Source: Algoriphagus aestuariicola
GTDB lineage: Bacteria > Bacteroidota > Bacteroidia > Cytophagales > Cyclobacteriaceae
Direction of reading: 5' to 3'
DNA: 64,000 nucleotides
Assembly (NCBI RefSeq): GCF_017254835.1
Contig: NZ_JAFKCW010000001.1
Span: forward strand, 62,001-126,000
The notes under the pieces are model-generated. The model did no database searches, had not been told where the DNA came from, and saw nothing but the letters and a program-made list of their open reading frames with translations. The position numbers were made by a program, and so were the translations under genes. Positions 42,874 to 50,414 of this stretch are shown here, piece by piece (within the stretch, counting starts at the first letter, position 1; each line of letters opens with the position of its first letter).

Positions 42874-44331
42874 ATGAAAGGCCAGCCAAAAGCTCCCCGT
42901 ATTATAGACGCCCTGATTCCCATACTATTCTTAATAGTCCTTCTCATTATCAATATCCAAATCTTTGGAACCGACAGCCTTTCCGGTTCTAATCAGATGG
43001 TTCTCATCCTTTCAGCTACCGTCGCGGCCTCCATCGCCGTGTTCAGGCTGGGGATAAATTGGGCAACGCTACAGGACGGGATCATCAAAAGTATAAGCTC
43101 GGCGATGAGTGCCATCCTGATCCTATTTTTGATCGGTGCACTGGCAGGCACTTGGCTTCTCAGTGGGATCGTACCTGCTATGATCTATTACGGGCTGAAG
43201 GTGTTGAGTCCGGAGATTTTCCTTTTTGCAGCTTGTTTTATCAGTGCGGTAGTTTCTGTGGCCACCGGCAGCAGTTGGACTACTGTAGCGACGGTAGGCG
43301 TGGCCCTCCTTGGGATTGGAAAAGCGCTTGGATTTGAGGAAGGAATTATAGCCGGAGCCATCATTTCCGGAGCCTATTTCGGGGATAAGATGTCACCTCT
43401 TAGCGATACCACCAACCTGGCGCCTGCGATGGCGGGCACAGACCTTTTCACCCATATCCGGTACATGGCAAAGACAACCGTGCCGACCATTATCATTACC
43501 CTGATCTTATTTTCGGTGATCGGGCTGAACTATGAGACAGCGGGAAGCGTGGAAGAAGTAAAGGCGATTTCGGAGGTAATCTCGGGAGCCTTTAATATTA
43601 GCGGATGGCTGTTTATCGTTCCATTGGCGGTGATTCTGATGATTGTCAATAAGGTTCCTGCCGTCCCTGCTTTACTGGTGGGAGCGTTGTTGGGAGGTGT
43701 TTTTGCTTTGATTTTCCAGCCGGAGGTCGTGGCTACCATCGCCAACGATAGCGGAAACTACCTGTATTTGGGCTTCAAGGCAGTGATGATGGCGCTTTAC
43801 GGCGAGATACAAATCGTCACAGACAATGATGTGGTCAATGAGCTTTTGGCGACGGGAGGAATGGGCGGTATGTTGAATACCATTTGGCTGATCATTTGCG
43901 CGATGGTCTTGGGAGGAATCATGGAAGAAAGCGGCATGCTCCAGGTCTTGGCTGAGGCGGTGATCAGAAAGGTCCATTCTGTGGGCTCGCTCATAGCATC
44001 CACGGCGGCGACCTGCATATTTTTCAATGTGACCACCTCAGACCAGTACCTTGCGATTTTGGTGCCTGGCCGGATGTATGCCGACGTCTACCGAAAGCGT
44101 GGACTGAGGCCTGAAAACCTTAGCCGAACCCTCGAGGACTCCGCAACGGTGACGTCGGTCTTGGTACCTTGGAATACCTGCGGCGCGACCCAAGCCTCCG
44201 TCTTGGGAGTAGCGACTTTGACCTATGCACCCTATTGTTTTTTCAATATTATCAGTCCGATCATGACCATTCTGTACGGTTATTTGAAAATCGGGATTCA
44301 CTATTATGAGCCGGAAGAAGAGTTGGTATGA
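42874..44331 (+). CDS. nhaC: Na+/H+ antiporter NhaC family
   Basis: The protein has 485 residues with about 11-12 membrane helices. NhaC-type motifs are ISAVVSVATGSSWTTVATVGVAL, GAYFGDKMSPLSDTTNLAPA and a C-terminal DSATVTSVLVPWNTCGATQASVLG. It would export Na+ (or swap malate/lactate in some relatives) at the inner membrane. The stop overlaps the exonuclease start by 4 bases (ATGA). Confidence 0.92.
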   Translation: MKGQPKAPRIIDALIPILFLIVLLIINIQIFGTDSLSGSNQMVLILSATVAASIAVFRLGINWATLQDGIIKSISSAMSAILILFLIGALAGTWLLSGIVPAMIYYGLKVLSPEIFLFAACFISAVVSVATGSSWTTVATVGVALLGIGKALGFEEGIIAGAIISGAYFGDKMSPLSDTTNLAPAMAGTDLFTHIRYMAKTTVPTIIITLILFSVIGLNYETAGSVEEVKAISEVISGAFNISGWLFIVPLAVILMIVNKVPAVPALLVGALLGGVFALIFQPEVVATIANDSGNYLYLGFKAVMMALYGEIQIVTDNDVVNELLATGGMGGMLNTIWLIICAMVLGGIMEESGMLQVLAEAVIRKVHSVGSLIASTAATCIFFNVTTSDQYLAILVPGRMYADVYRKRGLRPENLSRTLEDSATVTSVLVPWNTCGATQASVLGVATLTYAPYCFFNIISPIMTILYGYLKIGIHYYEPEEELV

Positions 44332-44933
44332 TTCCCTACAGTATTAGCAAAGAAGAAATTAACGAGTTGCCCTTGGGCCAGTTTGAAGGTGAGATTTTCC
44401 TGATTGACCATCCTGACCAGGTGGAAGAGGCAGTGGAGTTTTTGGCTAGCCAGCGGATCATCGGGTTTGATACGGAGACGAAACCTTCGTTCAGAAAAGG
44501 CCAGTTTAACCATGTATCGCTTTTACAGCTTTCCACCTCCCGCCAAGCCTTCTTATTTAGACTGAACAAGATTGGCTTTCCCGATTCCCTGCGTAATCTG
44601 ATGGAGCAGGAGAATCTGGTAAAGGTCGGCGCTGCTGTTCATGACGATTTGAAGGGCCTGAAAAAGCTGACCGATAGTTTCTACCCCCAATCTTTCTTTG
44701 ACCTGAATGATGAATTGAAAAAAGTTGGTTTTCACAATGTAGGCGTCCGAAATCTAAGCGGAATGGTGCTGAAGATCCGGATCTCCAAGACCGAGCAAGT
44801 GTCCAACTGGGAGTCTGAAACACTGACCGAAAAACAACAGCGCTATGCGGCCACCGACGCATGGGCTTGCCTGGAGGTGTTCAACCTATTGCGAAAAGAG
44901 GGATATCTGGATAGTTTATTCAGTCGGGATTGA
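44328..44933 (+). CDS. 3'-5' exonuclease domain protein (RNase D-like)
   Basis: The protein has 201 residues with a single DEDD exonuclease domain: IIGFDTETKPSF (Exo I), VGAAVHDDLKGLKKL (Exo II) and YAATDAWACLEVFN (Exo III, DEDDy type). It lacks the HRDC domains of full RNase D. It is translationally coupled to nhaC through a 4-base overlap, and its 3' end overlaps the convergent yigZ gene by 14 bases. Confidence 0.9.
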   Translation: MIPYSISKEEINELPLGQFEGEIFLIDHPDQVEEAVEFLASQRIIGFDTETKPSFRKGQFNHVSLLQLSTSRQAFLFRLNKIGFPDSLRNLMEQENLVKVGAAVHDDLKGLKKLTDSFYPQSFFDLNDELKKVGFHNVGVRNLSGMVLKIRISKTEQVSNWESETLTEKQQRYAATDAWACLEVFNLLRKEGYLDSLFSRD

Positions 44934-45546
44934 TCACTATCCCGTCGATTTCATTCAGCTTTCCCAAAACCTTTTCGGCCAGTCCTTCTCTCAGCGATAA
45001 GACCATCCTGCAATCCAATTCCATTTCTTGGGAAATAACTTCGAGTTCGTGGCCTTTCACCACTTTCATCACTTCATTCATCGCCGGGTAGGGAAATTTC
45101 AGTCTCACCGAAATTTTCATCCACTCTCTCACGACGACATTTTCCTCTATGGCTAGAGACGCCGCGGTCTTATAAGCTTTGATGAGGCCGCTCACGCCTA
45201 GCTTGGTGCCCCCAAAATAGCGCACAATTACAATCAGGACGTTGGTGAGCCGATGGGAGCGAATCTGCCCGAGAATGGGATCTCCAGCGGAATGGTTGGG
45301 CTCGCCGTCATCGTTTGCACGAAAAAACTGACCGTCTTTGCCTAATATCCATGCGAAGCAATGGTGGGTCGCGTCGAAATAATTTTTTCGAAGGTCCGCC
45401 AGATGGGCTTTGATGTCATCTTCGGATTTGATGGGAAAGGCAAAGTAGAGGAATTTGCTTCCCTGATCCTTGAAAACTCCGGCGCTCTTCCCAGCCAAAG
45501 TCAGGTAGGAGTCACTTTCGTCTGGATTTTCGGGGAAATTACTCAT
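44920..45546 (-). CDS. YigZ/IMPACT family protein
   Basis: The protein has 208 residues. The IMPACT motif is present: GSKFLYFAFPIKSEDD, HHCFAWILG, DDGEPNHSAGDPILGQI and VIVRYFGGTKLGVSGLIKAY. The C-terminal ferredoxin-like domain follows. The family is linked to translation control; the bacterial function is unsettled. The 3' end overlaps the exonuclease gene. Confidence 0.92.
   Translation of the reverse strand: MSNFPENPDESDSYLTLAGKSAGVFKDQGSKFLYFAFPIKSEDDIKAHLADLRKNYFDATHHCFAWILGKDGQFFRANDDGEPNHSAGDPILGQIRSHRLTNVLIVIVRYFGGTKLGVSGLIKAYKTAASLAIEENVVVREWMKISVRLKFPYPAMNEVMKVVKGHELEVISQEMELDCRMVLSLREGLAEKVLGKLNEIDGIVINPD
44925..44944. terminator. Hairpin within the overlapping ends of exonuclease and yigZ genes
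   Basis: CGGGAT / ATCCCG with the loop TGATCACT. The plus-strand stop TGA lies in the loop, and both arms are coding or adjacent sequence of the convergent pair. No U-tract. Confidence 0.45.
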
Positions 45547-45636
45547 CGTGCCTGTGGGTATAGCTGGCCCGAAAATAGAAAATTAACCTGGGGCTAACCC
45601 CTCCATAACCTGTTTTGTCTTATTTTTAGTACTATA

Positions 45637-46074
45637 ATGAAAGATTTGGAAGCAGTGAAACTCGCTTATCAAGCGCCGAGATTTATTGAAATACCCGGAA
45701 ATACGAGTGATAGTAGTTCCGTGCATTTTTGGGAAAATTCGGGACTTTTTCCCGATGGTATTCTGCGTTGCTTCTGGATATCCCAAGTAAAAGTCGGCGA
45801 GTCGAGAGGTAATCATGCCCACTTGCGGGAGTCTCAGGTGATCGTCGCGATGAAGGGGAAGCTGGAGATCATATCGGAAGGGTTGGATGGGGTCGAGCGG
45901 GGATTTACGCTTGAGGAGCCAGGCCTTGGAGTTTTCGTTCCGCCTTTAAACTGGATTGAAATCCGTTTTTCGGAGGATGCGGTTTTGTTGGGGCTTGGAG
46001 ATCATGCGTTTGATGAAGAGGATTTTATAAGAGACAAGAACTATTTTGGAAGCTTACAGAAAGGGAATTATTGA
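45637..46074 (+). CDS. WxcM/FdtA-like cupin sugar 3,4-ketoisomerase
   Basis: The protein has 145 residues with a single cupin domain. The segments ILRCFWISQVKVGESRGNHAHLRESQVIVAMKGKLEII (read in parts) match the dTDP-4-oxo-6-deoxyglucose 3,4-ketoisomerase family (FdtA/QdtA/WxcM), including the RGNHAH active-site His. Such enzymes act in synthesis of 3-amino-3,6-dideoxyhexoses for surface glycans. The next gene, a FemAB-like transferase, overlaps it by 29 bases. The usual aminotransferase partner is not in the window, so the product is uncertain. Confidence 0.78.
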   Translation: MKDLEAVKLAYQAPRFIEIPGNTSDSSSVHFWENSGLFPDGILRCFWISQVKVGESRGNHAHLRESQVIVAMKGKLEIISEGLDGVERGFTLEEPGLGVFVPPLNWIEIRFSEDAVLLGLGDHAFDEEDFIRDKNYFGSLQKGNY

Positions 46075-46975
46075 TTCACACGAATTGGCTGTTTATTCCT
46101 CCATCGAGGAGTCCTTCCCCTATTTCCTTCGAAGCTGCCCGACGGTCGGATACCCAAAACAGCTTGATTTCCGATGGTTAAAGAAAGGCAAAGTCAAAGC
46201 TTCAATCACTTTTGCGATTTCAGAACGTGCCGAGGCAATATCACTTCCTCAGTCGCCGTTTGGAGGGATTTTCGTCGAGATTAGCCTTTCTTCTGCCGAG
46301 CTCGAGAAGTTCGTCAAGGCCGTAGTGGAGGAGCTGCGACGTCGCCAGATCTCCTTGGTAAAAATCGTCCAGCCACCCAAGCCCTATGAGTCCGGTTTCG
46401 ATCTTATCAACTATCTCCTTTACAAAAATGGCTTTGCCCAGGAATCCGTGCTGAGTCACCAGTTCTTTATCGGGAAAAAGAAAATCAAGAAACTAGCGAA
46501 AAAGGAGCAGTCCAAATTCCAAACAAAGGCAAAGGAGATGGGGGCAAAAGTGCAGGCCGGCCCGATTCAAAACTTCGGATTTCTCCAGGAAATCAGGGCT
46601 TGGAATAGGGAAAAAGGCTTTGATGCGAATTTTGATGACAAAAGATTGATAGCCCATGTGTCGGAATATCCCGAACGATATTTTCTGATCAGTGTGCTGA
46701 AAGAAGACAAGGCGGTAGCGCACACGCTAGCGGTGCAACTTACGCCGGACTCTTTCTATTATTTTCTATCCGCCATTCAGCCGAGATGCGCTTTGAAAAA
46801 CGTCGGGGAGTTATGTCTCTTTCAGCTTTTCCAGCTCGCCGCCGAGCACAATTCCAATTTTATAGACCTGGGCTCTTCGGATACGGATGCCGGGGCCAAT
46901 CACAGTCTGATATTTTTCAAGTCCCGCTTCTCCAACGATGTCTGCAATAAGATCTCGTGGAGTTTGATGCTTTGA
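46046..46975 (+). CDS. FemAB/GNAT-like acyl- or aminoacyl-transferase
   Basis: The protein has 309 residues from a TTG start; a later start would shorten the first strand, so TTG is favoured though not certain. The fold matches GNAT/FemAB-type proteins found in glycan operons: FQTKAKEMGAKVQAG, FLQEIRAWNREKGFDANF, HTLAVQLTPDSFYYFLSAI, FIDLGSSD. It probably attaches an acyl or amino-acid group to a surface sugar. It overlaps the WxcM/FdtA-like gene and ends 2 bases before the GT2 start. Confidence 0.7.
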   Translation: MEAYRKGIIDSHELAVYSSIEESFPYFLRSCPTVGYPKQLDFRWLKKGKVKASITFAISERAEAISLPQSPFGGIFVEISLSSAELEKFVKAVVEELRRRQISLVKIVQPPKPYESGFDLINYLLYKNGFAQESVLSHQFFIGKKKIKKLAKKEQSKFQTKAKEMGAKVQAGPIQNFGFLQEIRAWNREKGFDANFDDKRLIAHVSEYPERYFLISVLKEDKAVAHTLAVQLTPDSFYYFLSAIQPRCALKNVGELCLFQLFQLAAEHNSNFIDLGSSDTDAGANHSLIFFKSRFSNDVCNKISWSLML

Positions 46976-46977
46976 CT

Positions 46978-47928
46978 ATGGATGTTGCTGCAAAAGTCAC
47001 CGTTATCTGCATCGCCTACAACCATGGCCAGTGGATTGAGGAAACGCTGGAGAGTGTGAGACTCCAGGATTACCATGCCAAAGAACTGATCGTCGTGGAC
47101 AATGGAAGCGATGATGATACTGCGGAGCGGATCAAAAGTTGGGTAAATCAGACATCTGGAGAGTTGCCGGTTCAGACTATTTTCAACCAGACGATGCAGC
47201 CTTATTGTGGGCTGTTTAACCAGGTATTAGCCCAGGTCAGTAGTCAATACCTGGTCGATCTTTCTGGTGACGATGTGCTCTATCCGGAGCATTTGTCGGA
47301 GTCTATTCTCGAACTGCAGTCGGAGCCAGGAGCCGGTTTCGTTTTTTCAGACGCCTACATACTCGATCAACAGGGAGAGGTGAAGTCCTTCTATGATCGT
47401 GACCACGCAGGGGACTTGGTGGAGCCCGTAGAGCTGGAAAATATCTACCTGCGCTTGATCAAGCAGAGCTATATCTGCTCGGCAACGGTGGTATTCAATG
47501 TCGCCATCCTACAAAGTGAAGGGGGATACGATGAAACGCTCTTCTATGAGGATTTTGATATTATGATCCGTCTCTCGAGAAACCATCCAGTTCTCTTTTC
47601 GGATCATATCGGAGTGCTCAAGCGCAAGCACGGCGGCTCAATGTCTGCTGCACAATATCGCCCCTACCAGTCCCGGATGCTGCCAAGCACGGTCAAGGTT
47701 TGTTCAAAAATCTCCCAGATGAACCTCTATCCAGAAGAAAACCAAGCCTTGGCAATTAGGATTCTTCACGAGCTGAAGCACGCGCTTTGGTCTGCCAATT
47801 TTGAACCGGCCCGAGAACTCATCCAGCTGGGTGAAAACATGGGGATAAAGAATCTAAGGTTTACAATATATAAGATTTGGGCCAAAAAGGCTTGGGATAT
47901 TTCCTGGCTGTACGTTTGGCTGAAGTGA
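46978..47928 (+). CDS. GT2-family glycosyltransferase
   Basis: The protein has 316 residues from the ATG at 46978 (a GTG 21 bases upstream would overlap the preceding gene). The GT-A fold begins VTVICIAYNHGQWIEETLESVRLQ, with the donor motif VDNGSDDDT, the metal site VDLSGDDVLYPEHL and the catalytic ED region YEDFDIMIRLSRN. It is an inverting transferase acting in surface polysaccharide synthesis, third gene of the WxcM/FdtA-FemAB-GT2 group. Its stop codon abuts that of the convergent M16 gene. Confidence 0.9.
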   Translation: MDVAAKVTVICIAYNHGQWIEETLESVRLQDYHAKELIVVDNGSDDDTAERIKSWVNQTSGELPVQTIFNQTMQPYCGLFNQVLAQVSSQYLVDLSGDDVLYPEHLSESILELQSEPGAGFVFSDAYILDQQGEVKSFYDRDHAGDLVEPVELENIYLRLIKQSYICSATVVFNVAILQSEGGYDETLFYEDFDIMIRLSRNHPVLFSDHIGVLKRKHGGSMSAAQYRPYQSRMLPSTVKVCSKISQMNLYPEENQALAIRILHELKHALWSANFEPARELIQLGENMGIKNLRFTIYKIWAKKAWDISWLYVWLK

Positions 47929-47936
47929 TCAGCCAA
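47916..47936. terminator. Hairpin spanning both stop codons of convergent GT2 and M16 genes
   Basis: A perfect 8-bp stem TTGGCTGA / TCAGCCAA with the 5-base loop AGTGA. The two stop codons are adjacent as TGATCA (47926-47931). No U-tract on either strand, so any terminator function would be atypical. Confidence 0.5.
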
Positions 47937-49200
47937 CCAAAACTTCTATAAATGGAGGGTTTGAAAAATACTTCTCGCCGATTTGGATTATATCGGCTGC
48001 AGTGAAGGTTCTCAGGAATGCCAGCTTTCTTCTGTAAAAACCAAAATCCAAATTGGAATGGTGAACCGAGCGAAACCGGTCCATCAGGTCAAAAGACGAG
48101 CTGAATCTACCGAGCATTTGACCAATTAGGTAATTTCTCAACACTTCGAGCTCTTCCTCTGAGATTGCTTCTGTTGTCAACAGTTGGATTTCTTTATAGA
48201 TCTCGTCCACTACCATCTCCCTTTGGGATTTTTGCACATCGGCCCCGATCACCCAGTAGTTGATGTTTCCGATTTCGGCAAGTGAGGAGGAGATTCCATA
48301 GGTATGGCCCTTGTCTTCCCGGATGTTTTTGATCAGGCGCGAGCCAAAATAGCCTCCCAAGACCGTGTTGAAGACCGACAACGCGAAAAAGTCAGGGTGG
48401 TCTTTGGCGATGGACCATCCGCCCATCCGAATGCTGCTTTGTAGTGCATCGGCCCGGTCTTCTATAACTTTTGACGTAGTCGAGGCAGAGGGCAAGAAAG
48501 GCTGGACTTTCTCTATCTGGCCGGGAAAACCTGCCAACAATGCGGCGGTCTGCTGAAGCTCCTGCTGGCTGAGATTGCCGCAGAGGAAAAACTCTGTGTT
48601 TGTCCACAGGTGGTCCTGATAGTACTCAGACAATTCGCTTCGAGTGACTTGGTCTACGTGGGCTTCCGTGATCTCATGGCCGTAGGGATGATTTTCTCCG
48701 AAAAGAGCCTTGCGGAATAAACCGCTGGCGCGGGAAGCGGACTTTTCTCGCTCGAATTTGATGGACAATTTCCTTTGGGCTTTTCTTTTTTCCAGACCTT
48801 CATCCGGAAAAGTCGCCTGGTCAAATAGCGAGGCAAAAACAGGCAAAACTTCAGAAAAATGCTTTTTGGTGGTGAGCAGGCTCAGCCCCTCATGGGAATA
48901 GGTGATCATGGGGTGGACCTCCGTAGCATGGAAGTCGAAAAATTCAGAAAGATCGGCTTCCGACAGCGCTGTGGTCCCTTCTGTAAGCATCTGAAGCGTA
49001 AAGGAAGGTACGAGGGACATTTCCAGTGGTAGGCCCAGCCTCTGACTTTTGCCCAAGACCTCCAGTTTGACCGCATCCAGACCAGGCGTCGGAATGAAGT
49101 ACAGGCTTCTGCCTCCCTTAACCTCAATAACCTGGGGAGAAGTCAATTCAAAATCTGCTGGGATTACGAAATCTGGTGCCTTTGAGCGGTCAAGATGCAT
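47929..49200 (-). CDS. M16-family (insulinase-like) protein lacking the zinc motif
   Basis: The protein has 423 residues and the two-domain M16B layout. The position where active members have HxxEH reads MLTEGTTALSEADLSEFF, so the zinc site is absent. The C-terminal partner motif is kept (GGYFGSRLIKNIREDKGHTYGIS), which in two-subunit enzymes helps bind substrate. It therefore looks like the non-catalytic subunit. No catalytic partner is in the window. The start ATG shares one base with the porV stop (TAATG), tying it to the T9SS operon. Confidence 0.82.
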   Translation of the reverse strand: MHLDRSKAPDFVIPADFELTSPQVIEVKGGRSLYFIPTPGLDAVKLEVLGKSQRLGLPLEMSLVPSFTLQMLTEGTTALSEADLSEFFDFHATEVHPMITYSHEGLSLLTTKKHFSEVLPVFASLFDQATFPDEGLEKRKAQRKLSIKFEREKSASRASGLFRKALFGENHPYGHEITEAHVDQVTRSELSEYYQDHLWTNTEFFLCGNLSQQELQQTAALLAGFPGQIEKVQPFLPSASTTSKVIEDRADALQSSIRMGGWSIAKDHPDFFALSVFNTVLGGYFGSRLIKNIREDKGHTYGISSSLAEIGNINYWVIGADVQKSQREMVVDEIYKEIQLLTTEAISEEELEVLRNYLIGQMLGRFSSSFDLMDRFRSVHHSNLDFGFYRRKLAFLRTFTAADIIQIGEKYFSNPPFIEVLVG

Positions 49201-50414
49201 TAATTGCTTGGAATGGTATAGAGCAGGGAAAACCTGAGCGTCTCTGCCAAGGGGTGGTTTTGGACTTGGGGTACCAAATAGGAAAAATCAAATCCGAATT
49301 TGTTGAGATCCAAGCCAAGGCCCATGGTGAAGTATCTGCGCCCGCCCTTGTCTGGATTTTCGTAGAAGTAGCCCGTACGAACAGCGAATTTTTCTGCGTA
49401 GTTATATTCCACGCCAAACGATAGCGTAAATTCCTTCATCTCCTCCTCAAATCCTCCTGGAGCGTCGGCAAACGAACCGAACATGCCGGATATCAGGGCT
49501 CTGTTGGGATCCTTTCCTGCCTCTATGATTAAGTCGCCATTTGGGTCGGTCGCCAAAGATCCGTCTTCGTTTGTTGCGTACTGAGGTGGGGTAGGTACCA
49601 ACAGCTTGTTTACATCAAATACAAAAGTCAGGGAATTATTCGGATCAAGATCTATGGAATAGGCTGTCCCCAATCTAAAGTTGGTTGGGATGTAGTCCAA
49701 ATCTTCGGCGCTGTTGTAGGTGATCTTGGGTCCGATATTGGTGATCGCCACGCCCCAAGACCAGGTTCCGTCTTTTGCGCCGGCAAAAATTGGTTTCTCA
49801 TAATAGAGTCCGATGTCTGTACCGACGCTGATTCCGGCTTTTGCTTCCGAGCCGGTCACTGATGAAATATTGCCGGAAAGATTGGAATAGATAAACCTGG
49901 CAGAGATGCCCAAGCCGAAGTATTGGGAAAGCTTTCGGGAATAAGTGCCTCCGATCGCGATATCCCTCGGGTTAAACTCGCCTAAAGGGTTGCCATTTTC
50001 GTCGGTCAACTGGATGTCCCCCATGTTGAAATATCGTAGGTCAAACCCAAAGGCGGAGAATTCGTCGATTTTTTTGAAGCCGGTGAGGTAGCTCAGCGAC
50101 ATGTCGTTCACTAGTTTGCCCAGCCAAGGGGAATAGGAAAGTGAAAAACCCAAATCATCCTCTATGAACGCAAGTTTTCCGGAATTCCAATGAGCAGAGT
50201 TGGCATCGGGTGAGGTCGCCACCCCCACATCACCCATCCCTGAATGTCGGGAATCAGGCGCGAAATTCAGAAACGGCACCGCGGTGGTGATTACCCTTCT
50301 GTTTGGATCCTGACCAGAGATGATTACGCTGTTCTGTGCGAAAGATGAGAAGCCAGCAAATAGGAAAATGGCAAGAAATACATTCCTTTTGCTTTTTTCA
50401 GCCTTTATGTTCAT
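49200..50414 (-). CDS. porV: Type IX secretion system outer-membrane protein PorV
   Basis: The protein has 404 residues with a signal peptide (ending FAGFSSFAQ) and a beta-barrel of the PorV/FadL-like type: AVPFLNFAPDSRHSGMGDVGVATSPDANSAHWNSGKLAF (read in parts) is the family hallmark. PorV shuttles T9SS cargo from the SprA translocon to the PorU sortase. The ATG overlaps the porU stop by 4 bases (ATGA) and its own stop overlaps the M16 start. Confidence 0.95.
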   Translation of the reverse strand: MNIKAEKSKRNVFLAIFLFAGFSSFAQNSVIISGQDPNRRVITTAVPFLNFAPDSRHSGMGDVGVATSPDANSAHWNSGKLAFIEDDLGFSLSYSPWLGKLVNDMSLSYLTGFKKIDEFSAFGFDLRYFNMGDIQLTDENGNPLGEFNPRDIAIGGTYSRKLSQYFGLGISARFIYSNLSGNISSVTGSEAKAGISVGTDIGLYYEKPIFAGAKDGTWSWGVAITNIGPKITYNSAEDLDYIPTNFRLGTAYSIDLDPNNSLTFVFDVNKLLVPTPPQYATNEDGSLATDPNGDLIIEAGKDPNRALISGMFGSFADAPGGFEEEMKEFTLSFGVEYNYAEKFAVRTGYFYENPDKGGRRYFTMGLGLDLNKFGFDFSYLVPQVQNHPLAETLRFSLLYTIPSN

